DNA of 64,000 nt from Streptomyces coacervatus (lineage in GTDB: Bacteria > Actinomycetota > Actinomycetes > Streptomycetales > Streptomycetaceae). Below the pieces are notes generated by a model, which searched no databases, had not been told where the DNA came from, and saw nothing but the letters and a program-made list of their open reading frames with translations. How positions within the stretch are numbered: position 1 is the first letter of the stretch; the number at the start of each line of letters is the position of its first letter. Both the position numbers and the translations under genes were made by a program. The stretch spans positions 1-64,000 of the forward strand of contig NZ_JARHTP010000030.1 of assembly GCF_029223485.1 (NCBI RefSeq). The letters are read 5' to 3'. Positions 15,883 to 23,224 of this stretch are shown here, one piece after another.

Positions 15883-17658
15883 ATGAGCGAGACCACCAGC
15901 ACCGGCACGACCCCCGAGCGGGCCGACGACGCGGACCTCGGTGCCGCCGGCTCCCAGCTGTCCACCGCTCCCAGGGAGGAGCTGGGGAACCTGCCCGGCC
16001 TGGGTGTCATCGGCTGGGCCCGCTGGTTCTGGCGGCAGCTCACCTCCATGCGGGTCGCGCTGCTTCTGCTTCTGCTCCTCTCCCTCGGCGCGATCCCCGG
16101 TTCGCTGATCCCGCAGTCCGGCATCGACGAGACGAAGGTCGCCGACTTCCGCAAGGCGCACACCTTCCTCGCGCCGGTCTACGACAAGCTCGGCCTCTTC
16201 CACGTCTACAGCTCGGTGTGGTTCTCCGCGATCTACATCCTGCTGTTCGTCTCCCTCATCGGCTGCATCATCCCGCGCACCTGGCAGTTCGTCGGCCAGC
16301 TGCGCGGCCGCCCGCCGGGCGCCCCCAAGCGCCTGACCCGGCTGCCCGCCTACACGACCTGGCGCACCGAGGCCGAGCCGGAGCAGGTCCGCGAGGCCGC
16401 GCTTGCGCTGTTGAACAAGCGCCGCTTCCGCGCCCACCTCGCCGGTGACGCCGTCGCCGCGGAGAAGGGCTATCTGCGCGAGGTCGGCAACCTCGCCTTC
16501 CACATCGCGCTGATCGTGATGCTGATCGCCTTCGCCTGGGGCCAGCTCTTCAAGTCCGAGGGCAACAAGCTGGTCGTCGAGGGCGACGGCGACGGCTTCT
16601 CCAACACCCTCATCTCCTACGACGACTTCAAGTCCGGCAACCTTTTCAGCAGCGACGACCTGTTGCCGTTCAGCTTCACCCTGGACAAGTTCACCGGCAC
16701 CTACGAGACGAACGGCCCGAACAGGGGCACCGCGCGTACCTTCCAGGCCGCCCTCACCTACAGCGAGGGCGCCTACGGCAAGGACAAGAAGGACCTCGTC
16801 AAGGTCAACGAGCCGCTGCAGATCGGCAGCGCCAAGGTCTACCTCACCGCCCACGGCTACGCCCCCGTCATCACCGTCCGCGACGGCAAGGGCAACGTCG
16901 TCTACCGGGATGCCGTACCGCTCCTCCCGCTCGACTCCAACGTCACCTCCACCGGTGTGGTCAAGGTCCTCGACGGCTACAAGAACGCCCAGGGCGTCAG
17001 CGAACAGCTGGGCATCTCGGCCTTCTTCCTGCCGACCTACACCAAGGGCAGCGAGACCGCCTCCACCTTCCCCGCGCTGCAGAACCCGGTGCTGAACCTG
17101 ACGCCGTACCACGGCGACCTCGGCGTCAACTCCGGTATCCCGCAGAGCGTGTACCAGCTCGACAAGTCGCATGTGAAGGCGTTCAAGGACGCCAAGGGCG
17201 CCCAGCTCAGGGACAACCTGAAGCCCGGCCAGACCATGAAGCTCCCGAACGGCGCCGGCACGATCACCTACGAGTCCACCAAGGAGTGGGCCAACTTCCA
17301 GGTCGTCCAGCAGCCCGGCACCGACTGGGCCCTTGCCGGTTCCCTCGCGGCGATCTTCGGCCTCGCCGGCTCCCTGTTCATCCAGCGCCGCCGCGTATGG
17401 GTACGGGCGGTCAAGGGCGCCGACGGTGTGACGGTCGTGGAGATGGCCGGCCTCGGCCGCAGCGAGTCCGCCAAGGTGCCCGAGGAACTCGGCGACCTCG
17501 CCGGGATCCTGTACGACCGGGCGCCGGGCGCGCCCGAGCCCGATGACGACACAGACGACCACTCCGACGCCGAACCCGACGCCGGCTCCGCAGACCAAGA
17601 CGACAAGACCACCCCCGACTCCGAAGTCGTACCTGCCGAAGGGGCTGAGACGAAGTGA
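15883..17658 (+). CDS. resB: Cytochrome c biogenesis protein ResB
   Basis: A 591-aa ResB/Ccs1 protein of System II haem delivery. N-terminal transmembrane helices (TSMRVALLLLLLLSLGAIPGS) and another at SAIYILLFVSLIGCIIPRTW, a third at FHIALIVMLIAFAWG, then a large extracytoplasmic domain and a last helix near residue 480 (WALAGSLAAIFGLAGSLF). The acidic Asp/Glu/Ser-rich tail of about 60 residues is longer than in Bacillus ResB. ResB and CcsB together form the cytochrome c synthase. It overlaps ccsB by GTGA. Confidence 0.95.
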   Translation: MSETTSTGTTPERADDADLGAAGSQLSTAPREELGNLPGLGVIGWARWFWRQLTSMRVALLLLLLLSLGAIPGSLIPQSGIDETKVADFRKAHTFLAPVYDKLGLFHVYSSVWFSAIYILLFVSLIGCIIPRTWQFVGQLRGRPPGAPKRLTRLPAYTTWRTEAEPEQVREAALALLNKRRFRAHLAGDAVAAEKGYLREVGNLAFHIALIVMLIAFAWGQLFKSEGNKLVVEGDGDGFSNTLISYDDFKSGNLFSSDDLLPFSFTLDKFTGTYETNGPNRGTARTFQAALTYSEGAYGKDKKDLVKVNEPLQIGSAKVYLTAHGYAPVITVRDGKGNVVYRDAVPLLPLDSNVTSTGVVKVLDGYKNAQGVSEQLGISAFFLPTYTKGSETASTFPALQNPVLNLTPYHGDLGVNSGIPQSVYQLDKSHVKAFKDAKGAQLRDNLKPGQTMKLPNGAGTITYESTKEWANFQVVQQPGTDWALAGSLAAIFGLAGSLFIQRRRVWVRAVKGADGVTVVEMAGLGRSESAKVPEELGDLAGILYDRAPGAPEPDDDTDDHSDAEPDAGSADQDDKTTPDSEVVPAEGAETK

Positions 17659-18755
17659 CTCTCGCCGCCGGAACCGAGTTGGCCACGGCCACCAACGAAC
17701 ACCTCGCGAACATCAGCAACACGCTGATCTACTCCGCGATGGCCGTCTACACGCTGGCCTTCTTCGCGTACATCGCCGAATGGCTCTTCGGCAGCCGCAG
17801 CAGGGTCGGCCGCACCGCCGCCGCGCTGACCACCGGGGCGGAGAAGGCCAAGGGGGCCCCGGCCGTCACCGTGAAGAAGGCCGGCGGCACCGCCGTGCTG
17901 GAGCGGCCCAAGGTCGTCGTACGGGCCTCGGCCGGGGCGCGTGACGTGCCCGACGGGCCCGGGGCGCACGGCGGGGACGAGCAGGGCGACCTCTACGGGC
18001 GTATCGCCATCTCGCTCACCGTGCTCGCCTTTCTCATCCACCTCGGTGGTGTGGTCGCTCGCGCGGCCTCGGTGGAGCGGGCGCCGTGGGGCAACATGTA
18101 CGAGTTCAACATCACCTTCTCCACCGTCGCCGTGGGCGTGTACCTCACGCTGCTCGCGCTGAAGAAGAACATCCGCTGGCTCGGGCTGTTCCTGATCACC
18201 ACGGTCCTCCTCGACCTCGGCATCGCCGTCACCGTCCTGTACACCGCCAGTGACCAGTTGGTTCCCGCCCTCCACTCGTACTGGCTCTACATCCACGTCT
18301 CCACCGCCATCCTGTGCGGCGCGGTCTTCTACGTGGGCGCCGTCGGCACGCTGCTCTACCTCTTCAAGGACTCGTACGAGACCAAGCTGGAGAACGGCGG
18401 CACCCCCGGCCGCTTCGCGACGTCCTTCCTGGAGCGGCTGCCCGCCTCCTCCTCCCTGGACAAGTTCTCGTACCGCATCAACGCGGCCGTCTTCCCGCTG
18501 TGGACGTTCACGATCATCGCGGGCGCGATCTGGGCCGAGTCGGCCTGGGGCCGCTACTGGGGCTGGGACCCGAAGGAGACCTGGGCGTTCATCACCTGGG
18601 TCGCCTACGCCTGCTACCTGCACGCCCGCGCCACCGCCGGCTGGAAGGGCCGCAAGGCCGCCTACCTGGCCCTGATCGCCTTCGGCTGCTGGCTGTTCAA
18701 CTACTACGGCGTCAACATCTTCGTCTCCGGCAAGCACTCGTACGCGGGCGTCTGA
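17655..18755 (+). CDS. ccsB: c-type cytochrome biogenesis protein CcsB (ResC)
   Basis: A 366-aa integral membrane protein with about eight helices and the haem-handling tryptophan-rich motif WGRYWGWDPKETWAF near residue 295. Conserved histidines occur in LHSYWLYIHVSTAI and near the C-terminus (GKHSYAG). It exports haem and, with ResB, attaches it to apocytochromes such as those of the bc1-aa3 branch. The GTG start shares bases with the resB stop. This closes the four-gene operon resA-ccdA-resB-ccsB. Confidence 0.95.
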   Translation: MTLAAGTELATATNEHLANISNTLIYSAMAVYTLAFFAYIAEWLFGSRSRVGRTAAALTTGAEKAKGAPAVTVKKAGGTAVLERPKVVVRASAGARDVPDGPGAHGGDEQGDLYGRIAISLTVLAFLIHLGGVVARAASVERAPWGNMYEFNITFSTVAVGVYLTLLALKKNIRWLGLFLITTVLLDLGIAVTVLYTASDQLVPALHSYWLYIHVSTAILCGAVFYVGAVGTLLYLFKDSYETKLENGGTPGRFATSFLERLPASSSLDKFSYRINAAVFPLWTFTIIAGAIWAESAWGRYWGWDPKETWAFITWVAYACYLHARATAGWKGRKAAYLALIAFGCWLFNYYGVNIFVSGKHSYAGV

Positions 18756-18762
18756 GACACAG

Positions 18763-19173
18763 GTGGCCGACACTGGTGTCATGAGCGGTTCCATCGCACA
18801 GGGCACCAGCCAGACCCACGGGAACACGCACATGCTCCACTTCCTGGTGCGGGTCCCACGGCGAATGGAAGACGTCTGGCCTGCGGTGGCCACCCCGGAG
18901 GGGCTCGCGCAGTGGTTCACCGCCGCCGACGTCCTCGAACCCAGACTCGGCGGCGCGGTCACCCTGCGTGACCTGGGCAGCGGCTCGGTCACCGCATGGG
19001 ATGTGGACCGGGTCGCCGAGTACACGCTGGACGACGGCGACCGGATCCGTTTCCACCTAGAGCGGGACGGCGACGAGGGCACGACCCTCCGCTTCACCCA
19101 CGAGTACCGCCAAGACGCGGCGTCGGAGCCCGCCTGGCGGGCCCGCTTCGAAAAGCTGATCAGTCCACCGTGA
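18763..19173 (+). CDS. SRPBCC / AHSA1-like domain protein
   Basis: A short START-like (SRPBCC) protein of 130-136 residues: HMLHFLVRVPRRMEDVWPAVATPEGLAQWFTAADV is the usual N-terminal strand plus VW..TP..LxxWF helix, and LRFTHEYR the C-terminal strand. Such proteins bind hydrophobic ligands; many Streptomyces versions are uncharacterised. Start is GTG 18763 or ATG 18781, neither with a good ribosome site. A small palindrome GACACTGGTGTC lies just before the ATG. It begins eight nt after ccsB and overlaps the oppositely oriented oxygenase gene by 14 nt at its 3' end. Confidence 0.7.
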   Translation: MADTGVMSGSIAQGTSQTHGNTHMLHFLVRVPRRMEDVWPAVATPEGLAQWFTAADVLEPRLGGAVTLRDLGSGSVTAWDVDRVAEYTLDDGDRIRFHLERDGDEGTTLRFTHEYRQDAASEPAWRARFEKLISPP

Positions 19174-20146
19174 TCGAGTCCAGCTTCTCCCGCAGATACA
19201 CATGCGAGTCGACCGGCTCGTACGGCACCCGCCCCACCGGAGCCGGCACCGACTCCACGATCGTCCCCGGAGTGCACTCGCCGAAGTAGACGAGGGACAT
19301 CAGCTCCTCGCCCGGTGCGTCGGCAGGCGGCGGCAGCACCCGGTGCCGTCCCGAGCGCCAGCGGTCGCCCGTCCAACGCGCCATCAGATCACCGATGTTG
19401 ATGGTGAAGGCCTCGGGGTCGAAGGGCGCGTCCTCCCAGCCGCCCTCGTCCGTGTAGACCTGCAGCCCGCCCTTGCCGGCCTGCCGGTCGAGGATCGTGA
19501 CCGTGCCGAAGTCGGTGTGCGGGCCGATACGGAACTGGCCCGGCTGCGGTTCGCCGATCACCTCCGTGCCCGGGTACCAGTTGATGTTGAAGCCGTACGT
19601 AGGGTGGTCCATGTGCCGGGAGAAGAAGTCCGGTTCGAGGCCGAGCGCCTCACCGAGCAGGGAGAGGAGCTGCTTCTCCAGCTCGCCCATCCGGTCGAGG
19701 TACTCCTCGCACAGCGACTTCAGCTCCGGCAGCTCCTCGGGCCAGACGTTGGGCGCGTACCACTCGGCGTTGACGATCGGGTCCTCGAAGGGTTCGTGCG
19801 TCGCGAAGGTCAGCGACTCCTTCAGGTCCGGCGGGGTCTCGGTGCCCTCCGAGTAGCCGTTGGCCTCGGCGCCGGGGCCGAGCCAGCCGCGGCCGCCGAC
19901 CTTCGCCTCGTACGCCTGCTTCGTTCCGACCGGCATCCGGAAGAAGGTCCGCGCGGCCTCCCGGACGGCGGACCGCAGGGCCGGATCCACGCCATGCCCG
20001 GTGACCAGCAGGAATCCGGCCGTCTGCAGGGCCTCGTCGACGGTGCGGGCGATGGCGGCGCGGGTCTGCTCGTCACCGTCCAGCCAGGGCCGCAGATCAA
20101 CGGTCGGAATACGCGGATTACTCGGGTTACTCACCGATGTCCTCAT
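19160..20146 (-). CDS. 2-oxoglutarate/Fe(II)-dependent oxygenase, isopenicillin-N-synthase family
   Basis: A 328-aa enzyme with the DIOX_N domain (IPTVDLRPWLDG, AGFLLVTGHGVDP) and the double-stranded beta-helix iron site: HTDFGTVTIL gives HxD, SGRHRVLPP gives the distal His and the RxS-like region. These enzymes hydroxylate or desaturate small molecules. The gene overlaps the cytosine deaminase gene by 20 nt, so both act in one process; given the PucR regulator opposite, an oxidised pyrimidine or purine is a plausible substrate, by inference only. Confidence 0.9.
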   Translation of the reverse strand: MRTSVSNPSNPRIPTVDLRPWLDGDEQTRAAIARTVDEALQTAGFLLVTGHGVDPALRSAVREAARTFFRMPVGTKQAYEAKVGGRGWLGPGAEANGYSEGTETPPDLKESLTFATHEPFEDPIVNAEWYAPNVWPEELPELKSLCEEYLDRMGELEKQLLSLLGEALGLEPDFFSRHMDHPTYGFNINWYPGTEVIGEPQPGQFRIGPHTDFGTVTILDRQAGKGGLQVYTDEGGWEDAPFDPEAFTINIGDLMARWTGDRWRSGRHRVLPPPADAPGEELMSLVYFGECTPGTIVESVPAPVGRVPYEPVDSHVYLREKLDSITVD

Positions 20147-20585
20147 TCCACAGTGCCGGATTGTTCTTGATGAAGTCGCGCATCAGCGCGGTGCACTCGG
20201 GATCGTCGAGCAGCACGATCTCGACGCCGTGCTCGGCCAGCCAGTCGTGCCCGCCGTGAAAGGTCGCCGCCTCGCCGACCACGACCCGCGAGATGCCGAA
20301 CTGGCGGACCAGACCGGAGCAGTACCAGCACGGCGAGAGGGTGGTGACCATGGTCGTACCGCGATACGACCGCTGCCGTCCCGCATTGCGGAACGCGGCC
20401 GTCTCCGCGTGCATCGAGGGGTCGTCGTCCTGGACGCGCCGGTTGTGGCCGCGGCCGAGCAGGGTGCCGTCGGCGCCGTGGAGCGCGGCGCCGATCGGGA
20501 TGCCGCCCTCCGCGAGCCCGGCGCGAGCCTCCGCGACGGCCGTGGCGAGCCAGCTGCGTGCCGTCGCTTCGTCGATGGGGTCCAT
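20127..20585 (-). CDS. Cytosine deaminase, fungal Fcy1-like type
   Basis: A 152-aa member of the CDA fold. Zinc ligands are HAETAAF and SPCWYCSG. It resembles the yeast Fcy1 enzyme more than bacterial CodA or TadA: EGGIPIGAAL, GRGHNRR, the ending W-N-E-D-I-G-E and the FIKNNPALW helix all match the fungal pattern I remember. It should deaminate cytosine or a related base. ATG at 20585 follows CAGGAGAGTGAGGAC; the long open frame upstream is a shadow of pucR. It precedes and overlaps the oxygenase gene. Confidence 0.9.
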   Translation of the reverse strand: MDPIDEATARSWLATAVAEARAGLAEGGIPIGAALHGADGTLLGRGHNRRVQDDDPSMHAETAAFRNAGRQRSYRGTTMVTTLSPCWYCSGLVRQFGISRVVVGEAATFHGGHDWLAEHGVEIVLLDDPECTALMRDFIKNNPALWNEDIGE

Positions 20586-20690
20586 GTCCTCACTCTCCTG
20601 TGGCCGAAACACGAGGGCAACGTGCGGAAAGTACTCTCCGGGGATCCCGCCGCCGGACGAACTGTCCACGCGCTGTCCCTGGAGGTGCCC
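20586..20690. promoter_or_regulatory. Divergent promoter region, cytosine deaminase / pucR
   Basis: The 105-bp gap separates two divergent starts, each with its own ribosome site (AGGAG for the deaminase, GGAGG for the regulator). No clean dyad was seen. Promoters for both and a site for the PucR protein are expected here by position. Confidence 0.4.
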
Positions 20691-22109
20691 GTGGCCGCAC
20701 TCACCCTCCGCGAAGTCCTGGACCTCGATCCCGTACGTGCCTCCGAGCCCGTCCTCCTCGCCGGCCAGGGCGCCCTGGACCGCCCGGTCCGCTGGGTGCA
20801 CTCCAGCGAGGTGTACGAGGGCGCCAACTTCCTGGACGGCGGAGAGCTGCTGCTCACGAATGGTTTCGGCCTGACCGACGCCGATGAGGAGGTCCGCCGC
20901 CGGTATGTGCGTGAGCTGGCGGCGCGGGGTGCGGCCGGGCTGGCGGTGGAGGTGGGCCGCTCGCTGCCGCAGATGCCCGCCGAGGTCGTCGACGAGGCCC
21001 ACCGCCTCGGCCTGCCGCTGCTGGCCATGCACCGGGTCGTGCCCTTCGTACGCATCACGGAGGCGGCGAACCGGGCGATCGTGGCGCGGGGGCTGTCGGG
21101 CCGGTCGGTGGTACGGCCGTGGGGCGACGACCACACGGCCGCGCTGCTCGCGGACCTGGCCGACCGCGCGGCCCTGAACCAGCCGGAGGTCGAGGCACGG
21201 TCCGCGCTCGCCGGGTTCCATCCGGGGCCGGGGGCCCGGCTCATCGGGGTGTCGGTGCACGGCACACGCGAGGTGGGCGCCGTGGACCGGGCGGTACGGC
21301 TGCTCGGCGGGGCGGGGGTGCTGCGGGCCGCGTTTCCCGGGGACGTCCTGGCGCTGCTCGCCCTGCCCGGGCCCGGCGGCTCCGGCTCCGGTGCCCGCTC
21401 GGCCTCCCGCACCGGATCCGCGTCCCGTCCGGCGGCCGGGACCCGCTCCGGCTCTGCGTCCCGCTCGGCGCCCGGCCCGCACACGGGATCCGCGACCCGC
21501 TCCGCGAGCGAAACCCGCTCGGGCTCCGGCCTCCGCTCCGGTGATCCCATCCGCGCCGTCCAGGACGCCTTCCGCACGGCCGCCGAACCGGGGCTCACCG
21601 TCGCCGTCGGGCACGCCGTCGACGCGGGCAGCGGCTGGCTGCGCTGGAGCGACACGCTGCGGGCGGCGCGTACGACGCTGGAGCTGGCGCTCACCGTCCC
21701 GGCGGCCGAACCGTCCGTCCCCGACGGCCCGTTGGTCACCTCCGCCCGCGCGCTCGCCCTGGAACGGGAGCTGACCCGCGGCGGCATCGACACCAACCGC
21801 GACCGCCTCGCCCGGCTGGTGCAGCACACACTGGGCGCGCTGCTGGCCTGGGAGGCGGCCCACCCCAGCGATCTCGTACGGACGCTGGAGGTGCACCTGC
21901 GGCACGGCTGCTCCCCGACCCGCACGGCGGCGCTGCTGCACATCGGCCGACAGTCCCTGTACCAACGCCTGGAGCGCATCGAGTCGCTGCTCGGGCTGGA
22001 GATCGACGACCCGGATCTGCTGGGGGAGCTGCTGGCGGCTGCTTGTGCGCATCGGGTGGTTCGGGGGATGGGGGCGGCCTCGATGCGCGGGCTGCGAACC
22101 GTTGCCTGA
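20691..22109 (+). CDS. PucR-family transcriptional regulator
   Basis: A 472-aa protein with the N-terminal PucR ligand domain (TLREVLDLDP ... HSSEVYEGANFLDGGELLLT), a central GGDEF-like region and the C-terminal PucR helix-turn-helix (TLEVHLRHGCSPTRTAALLH, QSLYQRLERIESLLG). PucR proteins sense purine or related catabolic intermediates. GTG 20691 lies five nt after GGAGG, so I reject the long upstream frame. Residues about 228-285 are a Ser/Arg/Gly repeat tract (GSGSGARSASRTGSASR and variants) inserted in the middle, most likely a disordered expansion not needed for folding. It is divergent from the deaminase/oxygenase pair and probably controls it. Confidence 0.9.
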   Translation: MAALTLREVLDLDPVRASEPVLLAGQGALDRPVRWVHSSEVYEGANFLDGGELLLTNGFGLTDADEEVRRRYVRELAARGAAGLAVEVGRSLPQMPAEVVDEAHRLGLPLLAMHRVVPFVRITEAANRAIVARGLSGRSVVRPWGDDHTAALLADLADRAALNQPEVEARSALAGFHPGPGARLIGVSVHGTREVGAVDRAVRLLGGAGVLRAAFPGDVLALLALPGPGGSGSGARSASRTGSASRPAAGTRSGSASRSAPGPHTGSATRSASETRSGSGLRSGDPIRAVQDAFRTAAEPGLTVAVGHAVDAGSGWLRWSDTLRAARTTLELALTVPAAEPSVPDGPLVTSARALALERELTRGGIDTNRDRLARLVQHTLGALLAWEAAHPSDLVRTLEVHLRHGCSPTRTAALLHIGRQSLYQRLERIESLLGLEIDDPDLLGELLAAACAHRVVRGMGAASMRGLRTVA

Positions 22110-22111
22110 GC

Positions 22112-23044
22112 TCAGCGGAGGGTGACCCGGCTCGGCCCGTTGAAGGGCGCGTAGCACGTCACCGTCTTCGGGGTGCGCAGGGTGTCGTCCTCGGTGAACA
22201 GCTTCCGGGCCGCGTCGACGGACACGTCGCCGCTGACGACGGGGGCGACACCGTCGTAGAACTCACGCGACGACTCGGGCAGCGGCTCCCCGGGTTCGCC
22301 CTCGTCCTCGCCCCACACATCCCACAGCAGCGTCTCCACCTTGTTCAGCGCCGCGAGGTCGAGCCGGATGTTGCCGGCCACGAACCGCTCGCCCCAGAAC
22401 GGCCCCTCCTCCGGCGGATGCAGTCCGAAGGTCCGCTGGTCGGCCCCGCGTTCCCGGATTGCCCGCCATGCCTCACCCGCGACGAGGAAACGGTCGCGCG
22501 GTACGTCCATCGGGTCGAAGTCGACCTGCCAGTAGTCGGTCACCCGGCGGTCGGCGAGCTGGGCGTCGGCGAACAGCCAGCCCCGCTCCTCGTCCCAGTA
22601 CTCGGTGACGACGTGGTCGCAGTGGAAGCCGTTGGAGCCGAAGTAGTCGGCGAAGCCCGACCGCAGCCGGGCCGGGACGCCCGCGTGGCGCAGGAGCGAG
22701 ACGTGCAGCAGTGTGAAGTCGCGGCAGGTCCCGACGAACCGGTCGCGGACGTCCCGCCGCCGGGAGAGCGGGGCGCCGTTCCGCCCGATGAGGATCCGCA
22801 GGATGTCGTCGATGTAGCGGGTCTCGGCGTCGTTGTGCAGGCGGTCGGTGGGGTGGGTGTGGCCGAACTGTTTGTCTTCCAACCGATGGATCGTCAAGTC
22901 GCGGGCGACTCGGGCCAGTTGGGCGGGGTCGGGCGGCAGACCGGCGTAGTGGTGGGCGAGGTCGCCCGGGTCGGAGAACACGCTCTGCGTGGCGTAGAAG
23001 GCGGCGGTGTCCGGGGCGAGGCGGTGGCCGGAGGTGGCGGGCAT
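22112..23044 (-). CDS. Transglutaminase-like domain protein
   Basis: A 310-aa cytoplasmic protein with the papain-like transglutaminase core: GTCRDFTLLHVSLLRHAGVP carries the Cys, FHCDHVVTEYW the His, and GWLFADAQ the Asp of the catalytic triad. Bacterial members are mostly peptidases or amidases rather than cross-linkers. The ATG at 23044 has GGGGAG seven nt upstream; an in-frame TTG at 23059 would begin inside the ribosome site. It converges on pucR with two nt between stops. Confidence 0.85.
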   Translation of the reverse strand: MPATSGHRLAPDTAAFYATQSVFSDPGDLAHHYAGLPPDPAQLARVARDLTIHRLEDKQFGHTHPTDRLHNDAETRYIDDILRILIGRNGAPLSRRRDVRDRFVGTCRDFTLLHVSLLRHAGVPARLRSGFADYFGSNGFHCDHVVTEYWDEERGWLFADAQLADRRVTDYWQVDFDPMDVPRDRFLVAGEAWRAIRERGADQRTFGLHPPEEGPFWGERFVAGNIRLDLAALNKVETLLWDVWGEDEGEPGEPLPESSREFYDGVAPVVSGDVSVDAARKLFTEDDTLRTPKTVTCYAPFNGPSRVTLR

Positions 23045-23161
23045 GGCTGGACTCCCCAAGCAGCATCGATCGTGCGTTCGAATACGGGATCGGTGCGCCC
23101 CACCGTGTCAAAATCTTCGCTGAATTGTCCAGAGCCCAGGGCGAGTTGGCCCTTGTGGAGT

Positions 23162-23208
23162 GTCCGGGCGCGGCGGGTGGCGTGGGGGAAGTCCCGCCGC
23201 GCCCGGAC
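23162..23208 (-). terminator. Strong hairpin terminator downstream of the broken protease
   Basis: GTCCGGGCGCGGCGGG (23162-23177) pairs perfectly with CCCGCCGCGCCCGGAC (23193-23208) around a 15-nt loop, 17 nt beyond the protease stop. There is no T-run, as is common for Streptomyces terminators. It insulates the transglutaminase-like gene. Confidence 0.75.
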
Positions 23209-23224
23209 GGATGGGGGCGGAGGG

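Noticed and set aside
15649..19376. Long minus-strand frames across resB and ccsB
   Set aside because: They mirror the codon bias of strong genes on the plus strand and have no recognisable motifs.
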